This document shows positions 25,858 to 34,108 of a stretch of 64,000 nucleotides of DNA, piece after piece. A program made the position numbers and the translations under genes. The notes under the pieces are model-generated. The model saw nothing but the letters and a program-made list of their open reading frames with translations, had not been told where the DNA came from and did no database searches. This DNA is from JAFTYO01 sp045613125 (GTDB lineage: Bacteria; Pseudomonadota; Alphaproteobacteria; RF32; CAG-239): contig JAZLAM010000005.1 in the NCBI GenBank assembly GCA_045613125.1, forward strand, positions 1-64,000. The letters run 5' to 3'. Every line of letters begins with the position of its first letter. The stretch's first letter is position 1.

Positions 25858-26904
25858 ATGAAGTTTTTAGATCAGGCAAAAATATTTGTAAAATCCGGCG
25901 ACGGGGGTAGAGGTTGCGTATCGTTTCGTCGTGAAAAATATATTGAGTTTGGTGGCCCAAACGGTGGTGACGGTGGTAAAGGCGGAAGTGTTATTTTTGA
26001 AGCAGTCGAAAACTTAAACACATTGATAGATTTTCGTTATCAACAACATTTTAAAGCTCCGCGCGGACAACATGGTATGGGTTCAGAAATGGCAGGAGCC
26101 AAAGGCGAAGATTTAATCATAAAAGTTCCTGTAGGCACGGAAATCGTAGCCGAAGACGGACAAACTGTTTTAGCAGATATGGTAACACCGGGACAACGTT
26201 TCTTAATTGCCAAAGGTGGTGATGGTGGTCGAGGCAACACACGTTTCAAAACTTCAACCAATCAGGCTCCTCGTTATGCAGAACCGGGTTGGCCGGGAGA
26301 AGAAATGTGGGTTTGGTTAAAACTAAAAATTATTGCTGATGTCGGATTAATAGGTCTACCAAATGCCGGAAAATCCACTTTTTTAACTTCTGTTACCAGA
26401 GCTAGGCCCAAGATTGCCGATTACCCGTTCACTACAATGCATCCTCATTTAGGTGTAGCATGGATTGATAACAGAGAAATTGTCATAGCCGACATTCCCG
26501 GTCTTATTGAAGGAGCTCATGAAGGCGTAGGCTTAGGTGACAGATTTTTAAAACATGTCGAAAGATGTGCAGTATTTTTACATCTTATTGATGGATCTGC
26601 AGAAGATGTTACCACCCCATACTCTACGATTCGCAGAGAGCTTGAATTATACAAATCCGATTTAATCAAAAAACCGGAAATTGTCGCATTAAACAAATGT
26701 GACAGCTTAACAGAAAAGGAAATAAAACAAAAAGTAAAAAAACTTGAAAAAGCTTGCGGACACACAGTTTATGCCATATCTGCAATTGCAAAACAAGGTG
26801 TAACGGATTGTTTAAGAGATGTATCTCAATTCGTAACTCGCAATTTACGTAAAAATGAAGAGATTGAGACCAAAGTTAAAAAGACTTGGTCACCATTAGA
26901 TTAA
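25858..26904 (+). CDS. obgE: GTPase ObgE/CgtA
   Basis: An essential GTPase for late 50S assembly and stress signalling. The 348-residue protein has the glycine-rich Obg domain (GDGGRGCVSF, GGPNGGDGGKGG) and then the G domain: G1 GLPNAGKST (166-174), G3 DIPG (212-215), G4 NKCD. It has no long C-terminal OCT extension, as is usual for short proteobacterial forms. rsfS begins 12 bp later, so the two ribosome-assembly genes are coupled. Confidence 0.96.
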   Translation: MKFLDQAKIFVKSGDGGRGCVSFRREKYIEFGGPNGGDGGKGGSVIFEAVENLNTLIDFRYQQHFKAPRGQHGMGSEMAGAKGEDLIIKVPVGTEIVAEDGQTVLADMVTPGQRFLIAKGGDGGRGNTRFKTSTNQAPRYAEPGWPGEEMWVWLKLKIIADVGLIGLPNAGKSTFLTSVTRARPKIADYPFTTMHPHLGVAWIDNREIVIADIPGLIEGAHEGVGLGDRFLKHVERCAVFLHLIDGSAEDVTTPYSTIRRELELYKSDLIKKPEIVALNKCDSLTEKEIKQKVKKLEKACGHTVYAISAIAKQGVTDCLRDVSQFVTRNLRKNEEIETKVKKTWSPLD

Positions 26905-26916
26905 AGGAGAAGCAAA

Positions 26917-27258
26917 GTGGAAAATGCTGAAGAAAAAATTTTAAAAATTGTAAAAACAACTTTAGATGATAACAAAGCTGAAGATATTGTAGTTATTGAC
27001 CTTAAAGGTAAAACTTCAATTGCAGGTTTTATGGTTGTAGCAAGTGGTAATTCTCAACGCCATGTAGCTTCTATTGCAGAAAAAGTTTTCGAAAACTTAA
27101 AAAAATCAGGCTTTAAATCATCTATGGAAGGGCAAGAGAAAGCTGATTGGGTTCTAATTGACGCTTTTGATGTAATTGTTCATATTTTTAAACCTGAAGT
27201 TAGAGAATTTTATAACCTTGAAAAAATGTGGCAATCCGCAGCTAATTTAAGAAAATAG
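26917..27258 (+). CDS. rsfS: Ribosomal silencing factor RsfS
   Basis: Binds L14 and prevents subunit joining in slow growth. The 113-residue Iojap-family protein starts at GTG behind AAAGGAGA and has the typical segments VVIDLKGKTSIAGFMVVASG, NSQRHVASIAEKV and FDVIVHIFKPEVREFYNLEKMW. In many relatives rsfS lies with nadD and rlmH; here it follows obgE. Confidence 0.95.
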   Translation: MENAEEKILKIVKTTLDDNKAEDIVVIDLKGKTSIAGFMVVASGNSQRHVASIAEKVFENLKKSGFKSSMEGQEKADWVLIDAFDVIVHIFKPEVREFYNLEKMWQSAANLRK

Positions 27259-27289
27259 TTGCAAAATCAAATATAGAAATAAACAAAAC

Positions 27290-27318
27290 TTGACATAAAA
27301 AACATAATGCGTTAGATT
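27290..27318 (+). promoter_or_regulatory. Promoter 1 of the tandem paralog array
   Basis: TTGACA (27290-27295), 17 bp, TAGATT (27313-27318), preceded by AAATAAACAAAAC. Near-copies stand at 28024 and 28682. Confidence 0.7.
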
Positions 27319-27345
27319 CAATGTGAAATATAATTTTTATGGGCT

Positions 27346-27876
27346 ATGAAAAAATTAATTATTGTGCTGTTACTAACAGTTGCCGTGCCCTTTTCGCTCA
27401 AAGCTACCACTCCTGAAGCCCCCTCTGGCAATTTAGAGATTATTGTTCAAGGAGGTTATAACTTTTTAGAAAACGCACCAATTACCAGCGGCGCTATCGT
27501 AATGCAACTTTGGAAGATCCGAATGGAAATGGATATTGGTTGGACCCAGTGTACCCTACCTGATAATTCAAAAAGTAATTTTTGTTGTATATCCACTATG
27601 GTCGGATACTCTTACACAACAAAACATTCATTTTATGCATTGATTGGTATTGCCAATTGTGGCGTTACGGAAATTACAACAGATGAAAATCATCCGTACA
27701 AACTAGAGAGTATAATGAGTGGAAAAGTTAAACTTGGTTGCAATTTATTTGTAACTAAGAAGTTATTCTTTAACATAGGTTTGAGCTACCTTTGGCCACC
27801 GCTAAAAAATCATTCAAACTTTTACGACACCCACACCGGTTTAAACTTAACAGCAGGTTTAGGTGTCAAAATCTAA
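27346..27876 (+). CDS. Secreted beta-rich paralog 1
   Basis: First of three tandem related genes. The 176-residue precursor has a Sec signal (MKKLIIVLLLTVAVPFSLKA). The mature domain alternates hydrophobic strands: IIVQGGYNFLENAPITSGAI, MEMDIGWTQCTLPD, STMVGYSYTTKHSFYALIGI, GKVKLGCNLFVTKKLFFNIG and TAGLGVKI. This is typical of small outer-membrane barrels. Cysteines at CTLPD, FCCIS, ANCGV and LGCNL may pair. No clear Shine-Dalgarno precedes the ATG, which is odd given the strong promoter. Function unknown. Confidence 0.65.
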   Translation: MKKLIIVLLLTVAVPFSLKATTPEAPSGNLEIIVQGGYNFLENAPITSGAIVMQLWKIRMEMDIGWTQCTLPDNSKSNFCCISTMVGYSYTTKHSFYALIGIANCGVTEITTDENHPYKLESIMSGKVKLGCNLFVTKKLFFNIGLSYLWPPLKNHSNFYDTHTGLNLTAGLGVKI

Positions 27877-27879
27877 CTT

Positions 27880-27907
27880 AAAGCGACCTACGAATGGTCG
27901 CTTTTTG
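27880..27907 (+). terminator. Terminator of paralog 1
   Basis: AAAGCGACC (27880-27888) pairs with GGTCGCTTT (27896-27904), then T-rich. Confidence 0.8.
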
Positions 27908-28023
27908 TCATTTATGCAAGCGCAAAAAATATCCGAAAATTGAATTATAACATTGTATATAAATGATAAAACGCAAATTCAAATAACACCATTATTGATT
28001 TTAATAGAAAAATAAACAAAAAC

Positions 28024-28052
28024 TTGACATAAAAACTTTTTTGTGTTATTTT
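28024..28052 (+). promoter_or_regulatory. Promoter 2 of the tandem paralog array
   Basis: TTGACA (28024-28029) inside AAATAAACAAAAACTTGACA, then 17 bp and TATTTT. Copy of the elements at 27290 and 28682. Confidence 0.65.
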
Positions 28053-28079
28053 ATATATAGAATCAAATTATTATAGGAT

Positions 28080-28613
28080 ATGAAGAAATTTATTATTGCG
28101 CTGTTACTTACAGCTTGCTTGCCGGTTTCGGCTCTTAACTATTGGCCCGTAGAAAAATATTCATTCACAGTAATTGCTCGCGGAGGGTATGATTTCTTGA
28201 ATAAAACGCCTAATATCAACGTAGGTGTAGCTTTTTCAATGGGAATCTTCAAGGCAGAAATTGAAGTGGGAGGAACACAATTTATCCTTCCTGATTTGTC
28301 TGAATACAAGATGCCATATTCCGCTACTATGTGTGGTATTAGTTTTGGCACCAAACATTCTGTTTACGTAATGATGGGCATCACAAATTGGGCTTTAGTT
28401 GAATTAAATTCTGATGATCATACTAAATATACACTGTGCGACGGATTTCGTGGAAAAGCGAAAATAGGTGCTAATTTCTCATTAACTGAGAGACTGATTT
28501 TAAATATAGACTTCAGTGGAATTTGCCCCTATTTTAGGAAACAACCTAGTCAGCGTTGTTATATAGATTATACGAATGTATTTTTATCAGCAGGTCTCGG
28601 AATCAAACTTTAA
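28080..28613 (+). CDS. Secreted beta-rich paralog 2
   Basis: A 177-residue member of the tandem family with signal MKKFIIALLLTACLPVSAL. It shares with its neighbours the pattern VIARGGYDFLNKTP, then FKAEIEVGGTQFILPDLS, GTKHSVYVMMGITNWALVEL, GKAKIGANFSLTERLILNID and a final LSAGLGIKL. AGGAT sits directly against the ATG, so no normally spaced ribosome-binding site is seen. It has its own promoter and terminator, so it is expressed independently. Confidence 0.65.
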   Translation: MKKFIIALLLTACLPVSALNYWPVEKYSFTVIARGGYDFLNKTPNINVGVAFSMGIFKAEIEVGGTQFILPDLSEYKMPYSATMCGISFGTKHSVYVMMGITNWALVELNSDDHTKYTLCDGFRGKAKIGANFSLTERLILNIDFSGICPYFRKQPSQRCYIDYTNVFLSAGLGIKL

Positions 28614-28618
28614 GCTTT

Positions 28619-28643
28619 CCCCACGTTTTACGTGGGGTTTTTT
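28619..28643 (+). terminator. Terminator of paralog 2
   Basis: CCCCACG (28619-28625) pairs with CGTGGGG (28631-28637), followed by T6. Confidence 0.85.
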
Positions 28644-28681
28644 ATGTAAAAAATCATCTCAATAAGAAAATAAACAAAAAC

Positions 28682-28710
28682 TTGACATAAAAATAATAAT
28701 GTATTATACT
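28682..28710 (+). promoter_or_regulatory. Promoter 3 of the tandem paralog array
   Basis: TTGACA (28682-28687), 17 bp, TATACT (28705-28710), with the same AAATAAACAAAAACTTGACATAAAAA context as promoter 2. Confidence 0.7.
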
Positions 28711-28738
28711 TGGGGCTACAACTTTAATTTTTATGTAT

Positions 28739-29287
28739 ATGAAAAAGATTATCATTATGCTGTTACTTACAGCTATTTTGCCACTTTCGGCACACGCTTG
28801 GTATCCTACAGGTAAAACTGCTTCTGTCGACATTACTGCTCGAGGAGGTTACAATGCTTTAGAGAACGCACCTCTTGCCAGTGGCGCTGTTGCTGTTCAA
28901 ATCTTCGGTCTCCGAACGGAAATTGAAGTTGGGTGGGCTCAATTCAGATTACCTGATTTAACAACCAAAAACCTATGCGCCGTATCTGCTATGGTCGGTT
29001 ACATTTACGAATTCGGCCACGCAATATACGCTATGGCAGGAATCACTAATTGGGGTATTGACGAGTTCCCAACAACAGATTATCCAACAACAGATAGCTA
29101 CACAACATCTTCTTCATTGGGTAATAGTCTCAGAGGGAAAGTTAAAGTAGGCGCTAATTTATTTGTAACTAATCGTATGTTTTTTAACATAGATTTAAGT
29201 TACATTGTGCCAAACGCTCATCGTTACAGATTGCCCGGCGAGCGCAGTGGCCTTAACTTGACCGCCGGCATCGGTGTCAATCTGTAA
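28739..29287 (+). CDS. Secreted beta-rich paralog 3
   Basis: Third member of the family. ATG 28739 is chosen because it aligns with the starts of the other two copies (MKKIIIMLLLTAILPLSAHA); an ATG two codons earlier is possible. The 182-residue precursor shares ITARGGYNALENAPLASGAV, LRTEIEVGWAQFRLPDL, GHAIYAMAGITNWGI, GKVKVGANLFVTNRMFFNID and LNLTAGIGVNL. It differs by a Thr/Ser-rich loop insertion (TTDYPTTDSYTTSSS). Copies 1 and 3 are closer to each other than to copy 2 in the N-terminal third. Confidence 0.65.
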   Translation: MKKIIIMLLLTAILPLSAHAWYPTGKTASVDITARGGYNALENAPLASGAVAVQIFGLRTEIEVGWAQFRLPDLTTKNLCAVSAMVGYIYEFGHAIYAMAGITNWGIDEFPTTDYPTTDSYTTSSSLGNSLRGKVKVGANLFVTNRMFFNIDLSYIVPNAHRYRLPGERSGLNLTAGIGVNL

Positions 29288-29299
29288 GCAACTAATTTC

Positions 29300-29331
29300 A
29301 GACGCATATGTAACGTATGCGTCTTTTTTTA
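29300..29331 (+). terminator. Terminator of paralog 3
   Basis: AGACGCATA (29300-29308) pairs with TATGCGTCT (29316-29324), then T7. The T tract reaches the stop codon of the convergent antiporter. Confidence 0.82.
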
Positions 29332-31239
29332 TTCAGCCATATCTTCTTTTTCACCTTTCAGATTATCCAAAAACTGATTTTCCATTTTCATATACTGGTT
29401 TAACAACCACTTAGATTGCATAATTAAAAATACCGAAGCAATCAATAAAAAGAAGATAACTTTTGTATTTTCGGTTAAAAACTGATGCACCGCAGATACT
29501 ATAAAAAACGCAACAATAAATAACCTAAAAGAGGTCAATATCAAAAGCGGTATACGGTTTGCTTTTCTAGAATACCACAAAACGGCCGAGATACGAGCAA
29601 TTCTACCATTAGAAAGAAAAAGTTCTTTCATAATCTCTTTATTTTCAGATAACACACTTTCCAATAAAGAGTTACTTGCAGGCATACAATTCTCATTAAT
29701 AGCCAATTCATTGCATTCTCCATTATCCTCTTTTTTAATTTTTTTAAGATGTAATTTTACCAAAACATCATTTGCCAATTCCGGAATTACCATATTCCAA
29801 CCTATAAGAGCTTTTAAGAATGGTGCCATTAAAAGTAAGGTTGTAAAAGTTAAAAAGATTCGCATCGGAACATTAGGCATCCAATTTACGACATAAGGTC
29901 TAACCCCCTGACTAACAAGAGCCATAATTGCATAAAGGATAATGGAAAACAAGATAATCCTTGTAAAATAGCTCTTAAACAAAGCTCTCCACAATTTTTC
30001 TTCTGTTAATGCGGTAACAGTACCTTTTGCACTTTGATCTATATAGTTTAGCCATTTTTGTGGCAAGATTTTATTTAAAAACTTATATGTATAGTTAGAA
30101 GTTTTTATCATAATCGGTGTTAAGAAAGTTGTAATAACAGAAACGGCAACAATAATCGGATAAACAAAATCATCAATCACCTTCAAACTCATTCCCAACG
30201 AAGCAATAATAAATGCAAATTCACCAACCTGAGCTAAAGAAAAACCGCTACAAACTGCTGTTTTTAAATTCTGTCCCGATACTACAAAACCGAAAACGGA
30301 AAATATAACTTTACCAATTAATACAACCAATGTAATAACCAAAATCGGATATGCATAAACTATAAACATTTCCGGATTTACCATCATACCGACCGTTACA
30401 AAAAATACTGCTCCAAAAAAATCTTTTAACGGTTTAATAACCATTTCAATTCGTTTTATAACACCTGTTTCCGATAAAATTGAGCCCATAATGAAAGCAC
30501 CAAGTGCAGATGAGAAACCCGAATATACAGCTAAATATACCATACTCAAACTTAGTGCAATTGTCACCAACAAAAGCATTTCATCGTTTAAGAAACTGAC
30601 GATTTTTCTAAGAACAGTAGGTATAATATAAATACCGATAACAAAACATAAAATCAAAAACAATAAAAGTTTTAAGGTGCTTAAACCTAGTTCCTCACTA
30701 TTAATACCTCGCCCCAAAGCAACCGTCGGTAACAATACTAAAAGTAAAATTCCCATAATATCTTCAATGACCAATACCCCAAAAACCAGATCTGTAAATT
30801 TTTGTTTTTTAATGTTTAAATCATCAAATGCCTTAATAATGATAGTTGTAGAAGACATAGAAATCATTGAGCCTAAGAAAAAGCTATCCATAGTACTCCA
30901 CCCTAAAAAGAGTCCTATATAATGCCCCACAAATAACATTAAAAATATATTTAAGGTAGCCGTAATCATAGCTGACTTACCGACACTAACCATTTTTTTA
31001 AAACTAAATTCCAAACCTAAACTGAAAAGTAAGAATATAACACCTATATCAGCCCATAATGCTAAATTGGCACGATCTGTCACTGTCGGAACAAAATTAA
31101 AATATGGTCCTGCAAAAATTCCAGCAAGCAAATACCCCAAAACCATAGGTTGTTTAAGCTTTTTAAAAATAAGTGTTGTTATTGCCGCATAAACCGTAAT
31201 TAAGGTTAAATCAACAATCAAAGGGTGTATTCCATGCAT
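29329..31239 (-). CDS. CPA2-family monovalent cation:proton antiporter (KefB/YbaL-like)
   Basis: A membrane exchanger, probably of K+ or Na+ for H+. Residues about 1-390 form the Na+/H+-exchanger domain with typical motifs (QPMVLGYLLAGIFAGP, ADIGVIFLLFSLGLEFSFKK, SALGAFIMGSILSET, FFGAVFFVTVGMMVNPE, FSLAQVGEFAFI). The C-terminal third lacks the TrkA-N/RCK nucleotide-binding domain of KefB/C. It carries extra membrane segments (about 425-480 and 560-610) around a hydrophilic stretch with CNELAINENC. The 636-residue length is normal. Regulation by glutathione, as in Kef, is therefore doubtful. Confidence 0.85.
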   Translation of the reverse strand: MHGIHPLIVDLTLITVYAAITTLIFKKLKQPMVLGYLLAGIFAGPYFNFVPTVTDRANLALWADIGVIFLLFSLGLEFSFKKMVSVGKSAMITATLNIFLMLFVGHYIGLFLGWSTMDSFFLGSMISMSSTTIIIKAFDDLNIKKQKFTDLVFGVLVIEDIMGILLLVLLPTVALGRGINSEELGLSTLKLLLFLILCFVIGIYIIPTVLRKIVSFLNDEMLLLVTIALSLSMVYLAVYSGFSSALGAFIMGSILSETGVIKRIEMVIKPLKDFFGAVFFVTVGMMVNPEMFIVYAYPILVITLVVLIGKVIFSVFGFVVSGQNLKTAVCSGFSLAQVGEFAFIIASLGMSLKVIDDFVYPIIVAVSVITTFLTPIMIKTSNYTYKFLNKILPQKWLNYIDQSAKGTVTALTEEKLWRALFKSYFTRIILFSIILYAIMALVSQGVRPYVVNWMPNVPMRIFLTFTTLLLMAPFLKALIGWNMVIPELANDVLVKLHLKKIKKEDNGECNELAINENCMPASNSLLESVLSENKEIMKELFLSNGRIARISAVLWYSRKANRIPLLILTSFRLFIVAFFIVSAVHQFLTENTKVIFFLLIASVFLIMQSKWLLNQYMKMENQFLDNLKGEKEDMAE

Positions 31240-31320
31240 CTTATTATCTCTTTTTGCTAATTTATAAAATATGTGAAAAATTCTATTATAAAAAATATTA
31301 ATATTTTTCTAAATTACAAC

Positions 31321-31350
31321 AAAAAAACCCCGTAAAAAATACGGAGTTTT
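31321..31350 (-). terminator. Terminator of the 31372 membrane gene
   Basis: On the minus strand AAACTCCGTA pairs with TACGGGGTTT (one G-U), followed by a T7 run. Confidence 0.75.
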
Positions 31351-31371
31351 AATTTTTTAAAATCGGTTGCA

Positions 31372-31869
31372 TCAAATGATCGGAAATAAACTATGCATTC
31401 CCCATATTGTCAATCCGACAATCGTCATGTTTGCCATAACATCCAAAAGATTTTTCCACCATGGATCATAATCTTCACAAGTAATGAAAATTCCCGCAAG
31501 CATTATACCTCCTGCAACAAGATAACAACCACCAAGCACAGGATAAATAAGCATATGCCCCGGAGCCTCGCTTAAATTTTCGATCAATCCAAAATGTGCC
31601 AAATGATCAAGTCCTAATGCCCAACCTATAACGCCCGAACCTAAAACCCACACAATCAATACAATTAATGGACTAAAGTCTTTGTCTTTTACGGAATATA
31701 CAATTGCGAGAATTGTAAATGCTAACAAAATAAACCCGGAAATTGAAACCAAAGTAACTTCGTTACAACAAGCCATCAAAGCCCATAAACCGTAAACCAG
31801 CAAACCGATAAGTGCAAAAGAAGCTAATCTAATCAGCCACTGCACAAAATAAGAAAAATTATCTTTCAT
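31372..31869 (-). CDS. Four-helix membrane protein of unknown function
   Basis: No family recognised. From ATG 31869 it has 165 residues (a GTG two codons upstream is also possible; neither has a good ribosome-binding site). It has about five hydrophobic segments (LIRLASFALIGLLVYGLWAL, VSISGFILLAFTILAIVYS, PLIVLIVWVLGSGVIGWALG, LGGCYLVAGGIMLAGIFI, MANMTIVGLTIWGMHSLF), so four to five helices. It is monocistronic with its own terminator and lies between the antiporter and SPFH genes, without a clear link to either. Confidence 0.6.
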   Translation of the reverse strand: MKDNFSYFVQWLIRLASFALIGLLVYGLWALMACCNEVTLVSISGFILLAFTILAIVYSVKDKDFSPLIVLIVWVLGSGVIGWALGLDHLAHFGLIENLSEAPGHMLIYPVLGGCYLVAGGIMLAGIFITCEDYDPWWKNLLDVMANMTIVGLTIWGMHSLFPII

Positions 31870-32057
31870 ACACACTAATATTAATAATTATTAAAATTAC
31901 TGATAATTATACCAAATTAATTTTTTTTGTCAATACGCTTTCATAAAAAGCTGTTATAAAATGATATCTTATTGTTAAAAATTAAATATTTTAATTGCAC
32001 ATATTTATAAAACATGATGTACTTGTCACAGTATTTTTATTTTTTAGGAGGTTTATT

Positions 32058-32996
32058 ATGATATTTGCATTGTTACTGATTGTACTTTGTTTTATTGTTC
32101 TTGCATCAACTATTAAAATTGTTCCGCAAGGATATGAGTGGACAGTGGAAACTTGGGGCAGATATACCAGAACCCTAGCTCCAGGCCTTCATATTATCAC
32201 ACCAATAATTGAAAAAATAGGTGCAAAAGTCAGTCGTATGGAACAGGTTTTAGATGTTCCGTCACAAGACGTAATTACAAAAGATAATGCTATGGTCAGA
32301 GTCGATGGGGTCTTATTTTATCAAATACAAAAAACATCATATGCTACATATCAGGTAAGTGATTTAACTTATGCCATTTTAAACTTGATTATGACCAATA
32401 TCAGAACCGTTATAGGATCCATGGAAATTGACGAATTGCTCTCCCAACGCGATGATATCAATCGCAAACTTCTTGCTGTTGTTGATGAAGCAACTATTCC
32501 TTGGGGTGTTAAAGTTACCCGTGTTGAAATCAAGGATATCACACCTCCTACCGACTTGATTAATTCTATGGCTCGCCAAATGAAAGCTGAACGCGATAAG
32601 CGTGCCAACATTTTAGAAGCAGAAGGTGTCAGACAATCTGAAATTTTAAAAGCTGAAGGTGAAAAACAATCTGCAATTTTAAAAGCTGAAGCTCAAAAAC
32701 AATCTGCAATTTTAGCAGCTGAAGCTCAGAAAGAAGTAGCTTACAGAGAAGCTGAAGCAAGAGAACGTTTAGCTCAAGCTGAGGCTATCGCCACAAAGAT
32801 GGTATCTGATGCTATAAAAGAAGGAAACCCTCAAGCACTCAACTATTTTCTTGGTCAAAAATATATTGAAGCTCTGCAAGGCATTGTAACTTCGCCTAAC
32901 CAAAAACTTTTAATGCTTCCAACAGACACTACAAATGTTGCCGGAGCATTAGCCGGTATCGCTGAAATAGCAAAAGAAGTTATGGATAAAAAATAG
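32058..32996 (+). CDS. SPFH/stomatin-family membrane protease regulator (QmcA-like)
   Basis: A band-7 protein that forms membrane scaffolds and usually pairs with NfeD. ATG 32058 has AGGAGG six bases upstream and yields MIFALLLIVLCFIVLA as N-terminal anchor; an earlier in-frame start adds 21 residues with no ribosome-binding site. The 312-residue protein has the SPFH core (VPQGYEWTVETWGRYTRTLAPG, VPSQDVITKDNAMVRVDG) and a long coiled coil (about 200-255). That coil is built of near-repeats of EAEGVRQSEILKAEGEKQSA. nfeD follows at 16 bp. Confidence 0.93.
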   Translation: MIFALLLIVLCFIVLASTIKIVPQGYEWTVETWGRYTRTLAPGLHIITPIIEKIGAKVSRMEQVLDVPSQDVITKDNAMVRVDGVLFYQIQKTSYATYQVSDLTYAILNLIMTNIRTVIGSMEIDELLSQRDDINRKLLAVVDEATIPWGVKVTRVEIKDITPPTDLINSMARQMKAERDKRANILEAEGVRQSEILKAEGEKQSAILKAEAQKQSAILAAEAQKEVAYREAEARERLAQAEAIATKMVSDAIKEGNPQALNYFLGQKYIEALQGIVTSPNQKLLMLPTDTTNVAGALAGIAEIAKEVMDKK

Positions 32997-33012
32997 GACT
33001 TGTGAGGATACT

Positions 33013-33486
33013 ATGGAATATTTTAATTGGATAACACAAATAAATTACTTAGTTTGGTTAGCAATCGGACTTTTATTTACTATTTTGGAATTTTTCGTTC
33101 CGGGAGTATATTTGTTATGGTTTGGCTTTGCCTCTTTTTCAATGGGTATATTAGCTCATTTTATAACTTTTTCTCCTATTGAAACATGTGTGATTTTTGC
33201 TTTATTGGCCACTGTTTATTCTGCTTTAGGATGGTGGGCATATACAAAGTTATTGAAAACAAACTCAGAAAAAAATAAGCACTTAAACGATATTGCCGGC
33301 TCACATATAGGCAAAATATATCAACTAAGTCAAGATATTGTTGACGGAAGAGCAAAGGCTAAAGTAGGCGATTCGTTTTGGTTAGTAGAAAGCAAAGATG
33401 AAAATTTAAAAAAAGGTAATAAAGTAAAAGTTGTAGGCGTTATAGACGGTGTGGTTTTAGAAGTAGAAAAATATGAAAAAAAATAG
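33013..33486 (+). CDS. NfeD-family membrane protein
   Basis: The standard partner of stomatin-like proteins. The 157-residue short form has three membrane helices in the first 90 residues (YLVWLAIGLLFTILEFFVPG, YLLWFGFASFSMGILAHFI, CVIFALLATVYSALGWWAY) and a C-terminal OB-fold (KVGDSFWLVESKDENLKKGNKV, then KVVGVIDGVVLEVEKY). It has no N-terminal ClpP-like protease. Its end overlaps the next gene by 14 bp. Confidence 0.9.
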   Translation: MEYFNWITQINYLVWLAIGLLFTILEFFVPGVYLLWFGFASFSMGILAHFITFSPIETCVIFALLATVYSALGWWAYTKLLKTNSEKNKHLNDIAGSHIGKIYQLSQDIVDGRAKAKVGDSFWLVESKDENLKKGNKVKVVGVIDGVVLEVEKYEKK

Positions 33487-34024
33487 TTTTTTGATATTTT
33501 TTCTTGTTCTATTTTTTTCTTTTGATGCTTTTTTAGGCTGGTGGTTCGGTTCAAACTGTTTACCTAGAACAGCATCTTCAGAAAATCATACAAACACCAT
33601 TGATAGAATTGTTGTAGAGAAAGCTTTACGTAAAATGACCCTACTGTTCCAAAACAATGTGATAGCCATTTACGATATAAGTCTTGGTTTTAATCCTAGC
33701 GGACATAAAGAAAAAAAAGATGATGGCAAGACACCTGAAGGTCGATACTTTATTGCAGAAAAAATTGTCAACGGTAAATACTCTTTATCTTTAAAAATAT
33801 CATATCCAAGTCAGCAGGATATATTAACTGCTCGAAAAAGACAACTTCATCCTGGAGAAAATGTAATGATACACGGATACCCTAATATTTATCCTGATTG
33901 GCTTGGAAATATATTACTAAAAAATAAAGATTGGACAGATGGTAATATAGCTCTCAGTAATAAAGATATAAAACAATTGTGGGAACATGCTAAAACAGGA
34001 ACTATAATTGATATTTTACCTTAA
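33473..34024 (+). CDS. YkuD-fold (L,D-transpeptidase family) protein lacking the catalytic Cys
   Basis: YkuD enzymes make 3-3 cross-links in peptidoglycan or attach lipoproteins, using a Cys in an [ST]xGC motif. This 183-residue protein has an N-terminal signal/anchor (about 4-23), then ISLGFNPSGHKEKKDDGKTPEGRY (split over residues 69-91), the conserved His134 in VMIHGYPN, and WTDGNIALSNKDIKQLW. In close relatives the last motif reads DGCIALSN, so Cys is replaced by Asn158 (codon AAT at 33944-33946). The rest of the fold is well kept and the frame intact. It may be inactive as a transpeptidase, or act as a binding protein. It is coupled to nfeD. Confidence 0.8.
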   Translation: MKKNSFLIFFLVLFFSFDAFLGWWFGSNCLPRTASSENHTNTIDRIVVEKALRKMTLLFQNNVIAIYDISLGFNPSGHKEKKDDGKTPEGRYFIAEKIVNGKYSLSLKISYPSQQDILTARKRQLHPGENVMIHGYPNIYPDWLGNILLKNKDWTDGNIALSNKDIKQLWEHAKTGTIIDILP

Positions 34025-34108
34025 CATTCTAATAAATATACTTTTTGCTAATTGATTTTTAATAATATTACACTAAAATATACAAAACTGTTTTTTAAAG
34101 GTGTTAAA

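Noticed and set aside
29329..31239. Glutathione-gated KefB/KefC
   Set aside because: No TrkA-N/RCK nucleotide-binding motif is present in the C-terminal third, so only the broader CPA2 family is supported.
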